This document shows, one piece after another, positions 17,271 to 25,412 of a stretch of 56,302 bases of DNA; within the stretch, counting starts at the first letter, position 1, and every line of letters begins with the position of its first letter. Source of the DNA: Flavobacteria bacterium GWA2_35_26 (lineage in GTDB: Bacteria > Bacteroidota > Bacteroidia > Flavobacteriales > Flavobacteriaceae); NCBI GenBank assembly GCA_001800905.1, contig MGWH01000005.1, positions 1 to 56,302 of the forward strand, read 5' to 3'. The notes beneath the pieces were generated by a model, which saw only the letters and a list, made by a program, of their open reading frames with translations, made no database searches and had not been told where the DNA came from. A program made the position numbers and the translations under genes.

Positions 17271-18041
17271 ATGGAACTTAAACTCAGTAGACCAATTTGC
17301 TTTTTCGACCTAGAAACAACTGGAATCGATATTGGAAAAGATCGAATTGTAGAAATTTCAATTTTCAAAGTCTTTCCTAATGGAAATAAAGAAAGTAAAA
17401 CCTGGTTAGTTAATCCAACGATTCCAATTCCGCCTCAAACCACAGCTGTACATGGTATTGATGATGCAAAAGTAGCCAATGAGCCTACCTTTGCACAATT
17501 GGCTAGCCAAATTCAAAACATGATTAAAGACAGCGATTTAGCGGGGTACAATTCGGATCGTTTTGATATTCCATTGTTGGCCGAAGAGATGTTGCGTGCG
17601 GGAGTTGACTTTGATATGAAGAACCGAGTTTCGGTTGATGTGCAAACGGTTTTTCATAAAATGGAAGAGCGTACGTTAAGTGCAGCACTTAAATTTTATT
17701 GTGGAAAAAAATTGGAAAACGCCCATTCTGCTGAGGCAGACACGATGGCAACCTATGAGATTTTAAAAGCACAATTGGATCGGTATCCAGAATTAGAGAA
17801 CGACATGAAGTCGCTTTCTGAATTCACTACTCGAAAAAAGATCGCTGATTTTGCAGGTATGATTGCTTTTGATAAAGATGGTGAAGAAATTTTTACCTTT
17901 GGAAAACACAAAGGAGTTAAAGTAGAAAAGGTATTGGAAACCGAACCAGGTTATTTCAGTTGGATTCAAAATGCCGATTTTCCGTTGTATACCAAAAAAG
18001 TATTGACTGCAATCAAATTGAGAAAATTAAATACTAAATAA
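17271..18041 (+). CDS. DEDDh 3'-5' exonuclease, DnaQ/PolC-epsilon-like
   Basis: This 256-residue protein has the three exonuclease motifs of the DEDDh family: FFDLETTGIDIG (Exo I, Asp-x-Glu), AGYNSDRFDIPLL (Exo II Asp) and HSAEADTMATYEIL (Exo III, His and Asp). It is close to stand-alone DnaQ-like exonucleases of Bacteroidota. The C-terminal ~70 residues (FTFGKHKGVKVEKVLETEPG, then YFSWIQ) match an add-on that occurs in some of these proteins. It would proofread or trim DNA, or RNA, 3' ends. It heads a compact plus-strand run with the FAH-family, HPt and cinA genes. Confidence 0.9.
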   Translation: MELKLSRPICFFDLETTGIDIGKDRIVEISIFKVFPNGNKESKTWLVNPTIPIPPQTTAVHGIDDAKVANEPTFAQLASQIQNMIKDSDLAGYNSDRFDIPLLAEEMLRAGVDFDMKNRVSVDVQTVFHKMEERTLSAALKFYCGKKLENAHSAEADTMATYEILKAQLDRYPELENDMKSLSEFTTRKKIADFAGMIAFDKDGEEIFTFGKHKGVKVEKVLETEPGYFSWIQNADFPLYTKKVLTAIKLRKLNTK

Positions 18042-18060
18042 AGTAAATTACTTTAAGGAC

Positions 18061-18672
18061 ATGAAAATAATTTGCATCGGTAGAAATTACACCAATCATA
18101 TAGCCGAATTACAAAACGAACGCCCTTCGGAGCCAGTAGTTTTTATGAAACCCGATTCGGCAGTGTTGTTAAAACAACATCCGTTTGTGCTTCCAGAGTT
18201 TTCTAATGAGGTGCATCACGAAATAGAATTGATTGTAAAAATTAATAAAGTTGGCAAGTATATCGAACCAAAATTTGCTCATAAATACTATGACGAAATT
18301 AGCGTTGGAATTGACTTTACTGCCCGTGATTTGCAAGACCAATTGAAATCAAAAGGATTGCCTTGGGAAAAAGCAAAAGCATTTGACGGTTCAGCTGTTA
18401 TTGGCGAATTTGTTTCCAAAGAACAATTTGCGTCTTTAGACGATGTGAATTTTGAATTGCTCAAAAATGGAGCAGTGGCTCAAAAAGGAAATTCCAGTTT
18501 GATGCTTTGGAAAATAGACGAATTAGTAGCTTATGTGTCTCAGTTTTTTACTTTGAAAATAGGCGATATAATTTTCACTGGAACTCCAGAGGGTGTTGCG
18601 GCAGTGCAACCCAACGATGTTTTGGAAGGCTATTTAGAAGGACAACAATTGTTTAGAATACAAGTTAAATAA
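18061..18672 (+). CDS. Fumarylacetoacetate hydrolase (FAH) family protein, acylpyruvase-like
   Basis: This 203-residue protein has the compact FAH fold: it begins MKIICIGRNYTNHIAEL, has the metal-binding acidic residues in HHEIELIVKINK and the Asp of DFTARDLQD, and shows PWEKAKAFDGSAVIG and FTGTPEGVA. Small family members (FAHD1/YcgM-like) hydrolyse acylpyruvates or decarboxylate oxaloacetate using Mg2+. The gene starts 19 nt after the exonuclease gene and shares its last base with the HPt gene (TAATG), so the genes are co-expressed. The physiological substrate is not known. Confidence 0.9.
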   Translation: MKIICIGRNYTNHIAELQNERPSEPVVFMKPDSAVLLKQHPFVLPEFSNEVHHEIELIVKINKVGKYIEPKFAHKYYDEISVGIDFTARDLQDQLKSKGLPWEKAKAFDGSAVIGEFVSKEQFASLDDVNFELLKNGAVAQKGNSSLMLWKIDELVAYVSQFFTLKIGDIIFTGTPEGVAAVQPNDVLEGYLEGQQLFRIQVK

Positions 18673-19016
18673 TGGCACTACACTACAACCTTTCGAAAGT
18701 GTACGCGCTTTCAGAAAACGATTCGGAGTTTGTAAATCAAATTTTGGTTTTGTTTGTCAATGAAGTTCCAAAGGATTTATTGGAAATCAAAGTCGGAATC
18801 AAATCGGAATCGTACAAAGAAGTGCGTGCTCATGCGCACAAAATAAAACCTACTCTAGATTTGATGGGAATGCATGTCGCATTTGAAGAGCTGGTGTTGA
18901 TAGAAGCTTGGGCCAAAGCCGAAGGGAAAACCAAAAACATCAAAGAAACCTATAAAAGTGTGAAATCTCAAGTTAAAGATGCTATCAAAGAAATTAAGAA
19001 AGACTTTAATTTGTAA
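18672..19016 (+). CDS. Orphan HPt (histidine phosphotransfer) domain protein
   Basis: This 114-residue all-helical protein has the HPt core, with the phospho-acceptor His in RAHAHKIKPTLDLMG (about residue 57) and a following helix FEELVLIEAWAKAEG. It carries no kinase or receiver domain, so it should relay phosphate between a hybrid histidine kinase and a response regulator encoded elsewhere. Its start overlaps the FAH-family stop by one base, and cinA begins 12 nt after its end, so it is co-transcribed with metabolic rather than signalling genes. Confidence 0.8.
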   Translation: MALHYNLSKVYALSENDSEFVNQILVLFVNEVPKDLLEIKVGIKSESYKEVRAHAHKIKPTLDLMGMHVAFEELVLIEAWAKAEGKTKNIKETYKSVKSQVKDAIKEIKKDFNL

Positions 19017-19028
19017 ACCAATTCGTTA

Positions 19029-20282
19029 ATGAAAGCAGCTATAGTTACCATTGGAGATGAGATTTTAATCGGTCAAATCGTTGATACGAATTCAGGATTT
19101 ATAGCTAAGTCATTGGATAAAATCGGAATTGAAACCTACGAAATGCTTTCCATTTCAGATAATAAGCAACATATTTTAGACACCTTTTCTTTGTTGCAAA
19201 ACAAAGTAGAAGTGGTTATTATAACTGGTGGTTTGGGACCTACAAAAGACGATATTACCAAACATACCTTATGTGATTATTTTGAAGATACTTTAGTCCG
19301 AAATACAGCAGTCGAAAATCACGTAATTGATTTAATCGAACGCGCCTTGGGTAGAGAAGCTTCTCAAATTAATAAAGATCAAGCGTTGGTTCCATCGCAA
19401 TGCACTGTGCTACATAATCAAGTGGGTACGGCGCCAGGGATGTGGATTAAAAAAGAGAATACAGTGTTTATTTCTTTGCCTGGTGTTCCTTATGAGATGA
19501 AATATTTGATCGAAAATCAAGTTATTCCCAAATTAGTTCAGGAATACCAACGTCCCTATATAATTCACAAAACGATTTTAACCTACGGTCAGGGCGAAAG
19601 TCATGTAGCAGAGCGTATCGAAGATTGGGAAAATCAATTACCTGAATGTATCAAGCTGGCTTATTTGCCAAGTCCAGGCCGAGTGCGATTGCGTTTGACG
19701 GCAAGAGGAACCAACAAAAAACAATTGGAAGATACTATTGCTGAGAACGTGAAGTCGTTAGACGCTATTATCCATGATATTATTGTAGGTTTCGAAGAAG
19801 AAGATACTATAGAAGTTGTACTTGGGCGAATTTTAAAAGATAAAAAGCTAACTGTAGCGACGGCAGAAAGTTGTACTGGTGGTAAAATAGCGCAATTGTT
19901 GACCTCTGTTTCTGGAGCCTCAGCTTATTTTAAAGGAAGTGTTGTTTCCTATGCTACCGATGCAAAGATCAATGTCTTAGGAATTTCCAAAGATGTAATT
20001 GCGCAACACTCTGTGGTTAGTAAAGAAGTAGCTTCGGCCATGGCTTTGAGTGTGCAAAAAATAATGCAAGCCGATTATGCAATTGCCACTACTGGAAATG
20101 CAGGTCCGGCAAAAGGGGACGCTGATGCCGAAGTGGGAACGGTTTGTATTGCTTTGGCTACGCCAAACGGAGTAATTGTAGAAGAATTTAATTTTGGCCA
20201 ACCCCGTGAAAAAGTGATAGATAGAGCTGTAATTAAGAGTTTGGAAATGCTGCAGAAAGAAATTTTAAAAAATGTGCTTTAA
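19029..20282 (+). CDS. cinA: CinA-like protein: nucleotide-sugar-type N-domain with nicotinamide-nucleotide amidase
   Basis: This 417-residue protein has an N-terminal MoCF/molybdopterin-binding-like domain ([20 protein letters not shown], then [14 protein letters not shown] and SLPGVPYEM) and a C-terminal amidohydrolase domain with the signature [20 protein letters not shown]. The C-domain deamidates nicotinamide mononucleotide in the pyridine nucleotide salvage cycle, and the N-domain has pyrophosphatase activity in characterised members. The two-domain architecture and length are typical. It is the last gene of the exonuclease-FAH-HPt run. Confidence 0.93.
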   Translation: MKAAIVTIGDEILIGQIVDTNSGFIAKSLDKIGIETYEMLSISDNKQHILDTFSLLQNKVEVVIITGGLGPTKDDITKHTLCDYFEDTLVRNTAVENHVIDLIERALGREASQINKDQALVPSQCTVLHNQVGTAPGMWIKKENTVFISLPGVPYEMKYLIENQVIPKLVQEYQRPYIIHKTILTYGQGESHVAERIEDWENQLPECIKLAYLPSPGRVRLRLTARGTNKKQLEDTIAENVKSLDAIIHDIIVGFEEEDTIEVVLGRILKDKKLTVATAESCTGGKIAQLLTSVSGASAYFKGSVVSYATDAKINVLGISKDVIAQHSVVSKEVASAMALSVQKIMQADYAIATTGNAGPAKGDADAEVGTVCIALATPNGVIVEEFNFGQPREKVIDRAVIKSLEMLQKEILKNVL

Positions 20283-20355
20283 TTTTTTTGTTTGATCCGT
20301 TTATTTTTCTTTTCTTTGCACCCTGATTTTGAATAACGATAAAAGATAAAGAATA

Positions 20356-20592
20356 ATGTCAAGAGTTTGTGACCTTACAGGTAAAAGAGCGATGGTAGGA
20401 AATAACGTTTCTCACGCTATGAACAAAACTAAGAGAAAATTTTCTGTGAACTTAGTTAAAAAGCGTTTTTATCTTCCAGAAGAAGATAGATGGATTACTC
20501 TTAGAGTAGCTGCATCTACAGTAAAAACAATTAATAAAAATGGAATCGCTGCTGTTTTGAAAAAAGCACAAGCTCAAGGATTTATTAAATAA
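20356..20592 (+). CDS. rpmB: 50S ribosomal protein bL28
   Basis: This 78-residue basic protein begins [20 protein letters not shown] and contains [19 protein letters not shown], typical of bL28. It is a component of the large ribosomal subunit. The order rpmB-rpmG-DUF4295-ftsY is typical of flavobacteria. Spacing to rpmG is 27 nt. Confidence 0.96.
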   Translation: MSRVCDLTGKRAMVGNNVSHAMNKTKRKFSVNLVKKRFYLPEEDRWITLRVAASTVKTINKNGIAAVLKKAQAQGFIK

Positions 20593-20619
20593 TCGTTTCC
20601 TAAATAAATAGATAGCAAG

Positions 20620-20802
20620 ATGGCAAAGAAAGGTAACAGAATCCAAGTGATTTTAGAATGTACTGAACACAAAACAACAGGTGTTGCAGGTACTTCAAGA
20701 TATATTACAACTAAGAACAAAAAAAATACTCCAGATAGATTAGAGATTAAAAAATTCAATCCAATCTTGAAAAGAGTAACTGTTCACAAAGAAATTAAAT
20801 AA
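20620..20802 (+). CDS. rpmG: 50S ribosomal protein bL33
   Basis: This 60-residue basic protein begins [20 protein letters not shown] and continues [20 protein letters not shown], the bL33 pattern. The zinc-binding cysteines of some bL33 proteins are absent apart from a single Cys in ECTEHK, so this is the zinc-independent form. It is co-transcribed with rpmB. Confidence 0.96.
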   Translation: MAKKGNRIQVILECTEHKTTGVAGTSRYITTKNKKNTPDRLEIKKFNPILKRVTVHKEIK

Positions 20803-20812
20803 TAATTAGAAA

Positions 20813-20840
20813 TGAGATTCGATCTCAGATGTTCGCATCT
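20813..20840. promoter_or_regulatory. Two back-to-back perfect hairpins between rpmG and the DUF4295 gene
   Basis: TGAGAT-TCG-ATCTCA (20813-20827) is followed directly by AGATG-TTCG-CATCT (20827-20840), sharing one base. The second has the very stable UUCG loop, though its closing pair is G-C rather than C-G. No T-run follows, so this is not a terminator. It may be an RNA-processing or regulatory structure in the ribosomal-protein mRNA. Confidence 0.5.
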
Positions 20841-20871
20841 AGATTGTATTAATTTCAAATAACATTGAATC

Positions 20872-21024
20872 ATGGCAAAGAAAACCGTAGCATCGTTACA
20901 AACCGCTTCTAAGAGATTATCAAAAGCCATCAAAATGGTGAAGTCTCCAAAAACTGGTGCATATACATTCGTTGAATCTATTATGGCTCCTGAAGCAGTT
21001 GATGAATTCTTGAAAAAGAAGTAA
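20872..21024 (+). CDS. DUF4295 small basic protein, probably ribosome-associated
   Basis: This 50-residue protein reads MAKKTVASLQTASKRLSKAI at its start and ends EFLKKK. It is Lys-rich and matches the DUF4295 family, which is restricted to Bacteroidota and encoded beside rpmB-rpmG. The location, size and charge suggest a ribosomal or ribosome-associated role; I infer this from context. It lies 69 nt after rpmG, past two hairpins, and is followed by a strong terminator. Confidence 0.9.
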   Translation: MAKKTVASLQTASKRLSKAIKMVKSPKTGAYTFVESIMAPEAVDEFLKKK

Positions 21025-21044
21025 TTTACTTTAACAGTATATAG

Positions 21045-21076
21045 AAAAGCTACTTTCAGTCGGAAGTAGCTTTTTT
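21045..21076 (+). terminator. Terminator of the rpmB-rpmG-DUF4295 operon
   Basis: AAAAGCTACTT (21045-21055) pairs perfectly with AAGTAGCTTTT (21064-21074) across an 8-nt loop, and T residues follow. ftsY therefore probably has its own promoter. Confidence 0.88.
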
Positions 21077-21151
21077 ATTTTCTATATTTACCATTAGAAA
21101 ATATATGCCGTTTTCATTTCCTAAATCATTCATATATAATACTATTGCAAT

Positions 21152-22132
21152 ATGAGTTTTTTCAAAAGAATATTTTCTTCTGATAAAAAAGATGAAAGTC
21201 TTAACGAACAGGAGAAGCAATCCTTAGACAAAGGTCTAGAAAAATCAAAAACTACTTTTTTTTCCAAGTTATCCAAAGCGGTAGCCGGTAAGTCTAAAGT
21301 CGATGACGAAGTTTTAGATAATTTAGAAGATATCCTTATTTCTTCTGATGTGGGCGTGAATACTACACTAAAAGTAATTCAACGTATTGAAGCGCGTGTC
21401 GCTTCTGATAAATATTTAGGTATTGGCGAATTGAACCAAATTCTTCGCGAAGAAATTGCCGCATTGCTTTCTGAAACCAATTCAGGTGAGGCTACAGAAT
21501 TTGTTACCCCAACACAAACTAAACCTTATGTTTTGATGGTAGTAGGGGTGAATGGAGTCGGGAAAACCACTACAATCGGAAAACTAGCGTATCAATTTAA
21601 AAAAGCAGGTCATAAAGTAGTGTTGGGTGCAGCGGATACTTTTCGCGCAGCGGCAATTGACCAATTGCAAATTTGGGCCGATCGTGTAGGTGTTCCTATT
21701 GTAAGACAAAATATGGGTAGTGATCCAGCTTCGGTAGCTTTTGACACTTTGCAATCAGCAGTGGCTCAAGATGCGGATATTGTAATTATTGATACCGCAG
21801 GGCGTTTGCATAATAAAGTGAATTTGATGAACGAATTGACCAAAGTAAAACGGGTGATGCAAAAAGTGGTAGGAGATGCTCCACACGATGTGTTATTAGT
21901 TTTGGATGGCTCAACAGGTCAGAATGCTTTTGAACAAGCCAAGCAATTTACAGCCGCTACAGAGGTAACTTCATTAGCCGTAACTAAATTAGACGGAACT
22001 GCCAAAGGCGGTGTGGTTATTGGTATCTCAGATCAATTTCAAATTCCAGTCAAGTACATTGGTGTAGGTGAAGGAATCGAAGATTTACAAGTGTTCAATA
22101 AAATCGAGTTCGTAGACAGTTTCTTTAAATAA
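21152..22132 (+). CDS. ftsY: Signal recognition particle receptor FtsY
   Basis: This 326-residue GTPase has an N domain (LSKAVAGKSKVDDEVLDNLE) and a G domain with GVNGVGKTTTIGKLA (P-loop), AADTFRAAAIDQL, DTAGRLHN and TKLDGTAKGG. The acidic A domain of enterobacterial FtsY is reduced to a short charged N-terminus. FtsY docks SRP-ribosome complexes at the membrane for co-translational insertion. It is followed after 6 nt by a small membrane protein gene. Confidence 0.97.
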   Translation: MSFFKRIFSSDKKDESLNEQEKQSLDKGLEKSKTTFFSKLSKAVAGKSKVDDEVLDNLEDILISSDVGVNTTLKVIQRIEARVASDKYLGIGELNQILREEIAALLSETNSGEATEFVTPTQTKPYVLMVVGVNGVGKTTTIGKLAYQFKKAGHKVVLGAADTFRAAAIDQLQIWADRVGVPIVRQNMGSDPASVAFDTLQSAVAQDADIVIIDTAGRLHNKVNLMNELTKVKRVMQKVVGDAPHDVLLVLDGSTGQNAFEQAKQFTAATEVTSLAVTKLDGTAKGGVVIGISDQFQIPVKYIGVGEGIEDLQVFNKIEFVDSFFK

Positions 22133-22138
22133 TATAGT

Positions 22139-22312
22139 ATGAGTTCTTTTGGTAAACTAAACCCAATAACTTTTTATTTTGTTAGTATAATTTCATTTGT
22201 TTTGGCGAATGTGATTCGGGAACAAAGTGTCCCAGCTTATTATTTATCTTTAATGGTAGGAGTAATTTTTTTCTTTTTGGGATTGTATAAAAGAGTTAAT
22301 TCTAATAAATAG
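22139..22312 (+). CDS. 57-residue two-span membrane protein, unknown
   Basis: The frame starts at ATG 22139, 6 nt after ftsY, and encodes MSSFGKLNPITFYFVSIISF at its start, then a second hydrophobic span LSLMVGVIFFFLGLY, and a basic tail ending VNSNK. Spans lie at about residues 10-25 and 36-50. The stop is 4 nt before the next gene, so ftsY, this gene, the lipoprotein and the DUF721 gene form one tight run. I do not recognise the family. Tight packing and a membrane-protein composition support it being real. Confidence 0.72.
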   Translation: MSSFGKLNPITFYFVSIISFVLANVIREQSVPAYYLSLMVGVIFFFLGLYKRVNSNK

Positions 22313-22316
22313 CAGC

Positions 22317-22760
22317 ATGAAGAATTTAGTTACCATTGTATTGTTTTCATTTCTTTTAGTAGGTTGTAAACAACAAATCCAATCCACTGATATTCCTAAT
22401 ATTAATGGATATTGGGAAATCGAAAAGGTTGTTTTTGATGAAGGCGAGGACAAAGAATATGGAGCTAATCAGAATTATGATTACTTCCAAATTGACAAAA
22501 ACAATCAAGGAATTCGTAAAAAAGTAGCACCGCAATTGGACGGTACCTTTTTAGTGGATGATTCTTTTGAAAAAGTTCGTGTTCGTTTTCAGGATGACAA
22601 AGCTTTTTTGGATTACGTAACACCTTATATGAAATATACAGAAGAAATTATTGCTTTAACGGCTGATGAATTAGTGGTATTGAATGCGCAAAAAACAGAA
22701 TATCATTACAAGAAAGCAACCGCTATAAATATTTTGGGTGATGGCAAAAAGACAAAGTAA
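22317..22760 (+). CDS. Putative lipoprotein, lipocalin-like
   Basis: This 147-residue protein begins with a lipoprotein signal and lipobox (FSFLLVGC), giving a lipidated Cys near residue 17. The mature part opens with INGYWEIEKVVFDEG, the GxW motif common at the start of small lipocalin-like beta barrels, and continues as alternating beta strands. The substrate is unknown. Its 3' end overlaps the DUF721 gene by 20 nt, implying coupled translation. Confidence 0.75.
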   Translation: MKNLVTIVLFSFLLVGCKQQIQSTDIPNINGYWEIEKVVFDEGEDKEYGANQNYDYFQIDKNNQGIRKKVAPQLDGTFLVDDSFEKVRVRFQDDKAFLDYVTPYMKYTEEIIALTADELVVLNAQKTEYHYKKATAINILGDGKKTK

Positions 22761-23037
22761 TCAAAGTACTGTTGGTGATGTTTTAAAGCAAATTATTCAG
22801 GTGAATAAGTTGCAGCCCGGCATGGATCAAATTGATGTGAAAGAGGCTTGGCAAAACTTAATGGGTAATGGGGTGAATAGTTATACCAAAAATGTGGCCT
22901 TACGAGGTAGTACTTTATATGTGGAGTTAAGTTCATCCGTATTGAGGGAAGAGTTAAGTCATGGTAAATCCAAAATTATAGCCATGATTAACGAAGAATT
23001 GCGCCGAGAGGTGATTAAAGAGGTAGTTTTGCGTTAA
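22741..23037 (+). CDS. DUF721 / DciA-like protein
   Basis: This 98-residue protein has the DUF721 pattern: VGDVLKQIIQVNKLQPGMDQ, then VKEAWQNLMGNGV and a C-terminal LYVELSSSVLREELSHGK. The family includes DciA, which loads the replicative helicase DnaB in many bacteria. The Bacteroidota versions are short, like this one. I use ATG 22741; a GTG codon just upstream is also in frame. It overlaps the lipoprotein gene by 20 nt. Confidence 0.85.
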   Translation: MAKRQSNQSTVGDVLKQIIQVNKLQPGMDQIDVKEAWQNLMGNGVNSYTKNVALRGSTLYVELSSSVLREELSHGKSKIIAMINEELRREVIKEVVLR

Positions 23038-23043
23038 GTGTTC

Positions 23044-23071
23044 AGTCTTTAGTTTTTAGTCTTCAGTTAGT
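23044..23071. repeat. Degenerate 7-nt tandem repeat
   Basis: Four heptads run in register: AGTCTTT, AGTTTTT, AGTCTTC and AGTTAGT. It lies between the DUF721 stop and a terminator and does not code. Confidence 0.55.
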
Positions 23072-23094
23072 ATTTTACTACTGACAAAATGAAA

Positions 23095-23134
23095 TACAAA
23101 AAAGCCGTTTCAATATTGAAACGGCTTTTTTGTA
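23095..23134. terminator. Bidirectional terminator, perfect 40-nt palindrome
   Basis: The stretch reads the same on both strands, from TACAAAAAAG to CTTTTTTGTA, with a GC core GCCGTTTCAA and its mirror. The A-run and T-run serve the plus-strand ftsY operon and the minus-strand ndk gene. Confidence 0.92.
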
Positions 23135-23192
23135 TTAAAATAGATTAATGAATTATTGTATGAACACTAATTCCTGAATACTGTAAACTGTT

Positions 23193-23612
23193 TTAGAATT
23201 GCTCTCTTCCAGAAAAATGAAAGGCTCCTTCGATAGCAGCATTTTCATCAGAATCAGATCCGTGAACTGCATTTTCTCCCATTGAAGTAGCGTATAATTT
23301 ACGAATAGTTCCTTCCGCAGCTTCAGCTGGATTGGTAGCGCCAATCAAAGTTCTAAAATCGTTTACTGCATTCTCTTTTTCCAAGATGGCAGCAACAATT
23401 GGTCCGCTTGACATGAATTCAACCAATTCTCCGTAAAAAGGACGGGCACTATGTACAGCATAAAATGCTTGTGCATCAGCAACGGTTAATTGTGTTAGTT
23501 TTAAAGAAACAATTTTAAATCCTGCATTGGTAATCATTGCTAATATGTTTCCAATATGACCATTTTTAACCGCATCAGGTTTAATCATGGTAAAAGTTCT
23601 GTTTGTTGCCAT
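23193..23612 (-). CDS. ndk: Nucleoside diphosphate kinase
   Basis: This 139-residue protein begins [20 protein letters not shown] and carries the active-site His in [12 protein letters not shown]. It equilibrates NTP and NDP pools by a phospho-histidine intermediate. Length and motifs are normal. A promoter-like element lies just upstream at 23639-23646 on the minus strand, and the bshC gene lies 94 nt upstream. Confidence 0.97.
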   Translation of the reverse strand: MATNRTFTMIKPDAVKNGHIGNILAMITNAGFKIVSLKLTQLTVADAQAFYAVHSARPFYGELVEFMSSGPIVAAILEKENAVNDFRTLIGATNPAEAAEGTIRKLYATSMGENAVHGSDSDENAAIEGAFHFSGREQF

Positions 23613-23638
23613 TTTTATGTAATTATTATTTTGGATTT

Positions 23639-23673
23639 CAAAAATACTGCTTTATTTGTTATTTGTGTAACAA
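23639..23673 (-). promoter_or_regulatory. Probable ndk promoter
   Basis: On the minus strand, TATTTTTG (23639-23646) matches TAnnTTTG. A TTG (plus-strand CAA 23671-23673) lies 24 nt upstream, one beyond the usual range. The ndk start is 26 nt downstream of the -7 box. Confidence 0.5.
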
Positions 23674-23706
23674 AACAAACAAAAAATAGATTATTTATAA
23701 ATTGGA

Positions 23707-25296
23707 TTAAACGTGTACAATTTCAAAACGTTGTTCCAAAGGTTGTAGTTTTTCAATTAATGCTGGAATCAAATTTTCTCCATTTTCCAAATAGAATTCA
23801 GAGAAATTAGTTTGACGTTCTTGTAAACTTTGATTGGGGAATAATTCATTTTGCAATTGAATAATTCGGTTGAGTACGTCTGCTAATTTTCTTTTTTGTG
23901 CCTTTAGTAATCGTTTTTCTAAGTGTTCAATTCCTTTAATCTGTTTGATTTCTTGAGCTTTTAGTGCGCCAATAAAAGATTGGTCAGTTTGTAGCGCAAT
24001 ACTTTGAAGATCGCTAAATTGCTTTTTTAATTGTTCTTTAATATGCGATAAATCCAAGTCGATTTCGGATAGCGTTTTTGTTTTTTGGTTAACCAAATCA
24101 TTTTGCTTGCTGAACAAATCAGCCCAAGAAAGCTCCAAAGCATCTGCTTTTTTGATTTGTTTTTCAGTTGCCAAAAGAACCGAATTACGAACTAATAAGA
24201 TAGGAAAACTCACTTCTGCCGCATTGAAAAAAGACTGTAGTTCTAACCAATAGGCAATTTCGCCGCCGCCGCCAATGTAGCATAAATTGGGTAATACGAC
24301 TTCTTGGTACAATGGACGTAAAATGACATTCGGACTAAATTGCTCAGGATGGTTTTCAACCAATTGCAATAGTTTTTCTTTGGAAAAAGATAAGTTAGTA
24401 TGGTTTACTTTGTAAGTATCGTTTTCGAATACGATTCGCTCTCGTAGGTTGTTCTCAATGTAAAATAAATTGATTTCACGCGGGTTGACTTGAATGCTGT
24501 AATCTTTAAGTTTTTCTATAGTTGCAGTAACTTCTTTAAAAGACGTTTGATTTTCTATTTCGTTTTTGATGTACGGAATGAAGGTGCTTTTTAAATCGGC
24601 ATCGTCAGCGTCAAGGATTACTAAGCCATAGTTGCTAAAAAGTTCATTCGCTAAATACCGAGTAGCATCTGCTAAATTTGAATGATCTAAATACGATTTT
24701 TGAAACAGTTCTTTAATTTTTTGAGCATTAGTACTTGAACCCAATTCTAAAGCAAAAACTTCAAAAACAGCATCTAAACCTTCAGTAGATAATCGCCCAA
24801 CAGGTCCTGTACTGTCTTTGTTCCAATGAAATTTTTTGCCATTGAAATTGAAATAGTTAATTTCTTCAAAATCGTGATCTTCCGTTGCCATCCAGTAGAC
24901 AGGAACAAAATTTGAATGCGGATATTTTGCTTTTAGTTCGGAAGCCAGATTAATAGTAGAAATGATTTTGTATAAAAAATACAAGGGGCCACTAAATAAA
25001 TTCAACTGGTGTCCGGTTGTAATAGTAAAAGTATTGGATTGTCCTAAAGCTGAAATATTATGTTGAGTAGCCTTTGAAACCCGTATATTTTTATATTGTT
25101 TTTGTAAAACATGAACCAGTATTTTTCGATTGTCATGATTGTAGTTAGTCCCTTTTTCTTTGATTTGGGCTTCAAAATTTTCTACAGTTGGAAATCGGTT
25201 GTATAGCGAGTCTAGACTTGATTTTTGATCTAAATAGTCTTTGATTAAAGAAGTAAAATAGCCTGAATTTTGATAGCGTATACAGTCAGTGGGCAT
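23707..25296 (-). CDS. bshC: Bacillithiol biosynthesis cysteine-adding enzyme BshC
   Basis: This 529-residue protein matches BshC: FTITTGHQLNLFSGPLYFLY, then VPVYWMATEDHDFEEINYFN, RPLYQEVVLPNLCYIGGGGE and a long C-terminal coiled coil (LEKRLLKAQKRKLADVLNRI). BshC links cysteine to GlcN-malate in the last step of bacillithiol synthesis. I place the start at ATG 25296 (MPTDCIRYQNSGYF); reading further upstream would add 49 residues without family similarity. bshA and bshB are not in the window. It is divergent from the MFS gene at 25413. Confidence 0.93.
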   Translation of the reverse strand: MPTDCIRYQNSGYFTSLIKDYLDQKSSLDSLYNRFPTVENFEAQIKEKGTNYNHDNRKILVHVLQKQYKNIRVSKATQHNISALGQSNTFTITTGHQLNLFSGPLYFLYKIISTINLASELKAKYPHSNFVPVYWMATEDHDFEEINYFNFNGKKFHWNKDSTGPVGRLSTEGLDAVFEVFALELGSSTNAQKIKELFQKSYLDHSNLADATRYLANELFSNYGLVILDADDADLKSTFIPYIKNEIENQTSFKEVTATIEKLKDYSIQVNPREINLFYIENNLRERIVFENDTYKVNHTNLSFSKEKLLQLVENHPEQFSPNVILRPLYQEVVLPNLCYIGGGGEIAYWLELQSFFNAAEVSFPILLVRNSVLLATEKQIKKADALELSWADLFSKQNDLVNQKTKTLSEIDLDLSHIKEQLKKQFSDLQSIALQTDQSFIGALKAQEIKQIKGIEHLEKRLLKAQKRKLADVLNRIIQLQNELFPNQSLQERQTNFSEFYLENGENLIPALIEKLQPLEQRFEIVHV

Positions 25297-25412
25297 ATTG
25301 GGTTTTGTTTGGAGTAAAAATACTAAAAAAATATTGGAACTAAATAGTTGTGGCTTTCGAAAAATAGTAGCATTTTTATGCTCGTTAGACACTTTGTCAA
25401 AATCTAAGTTAT

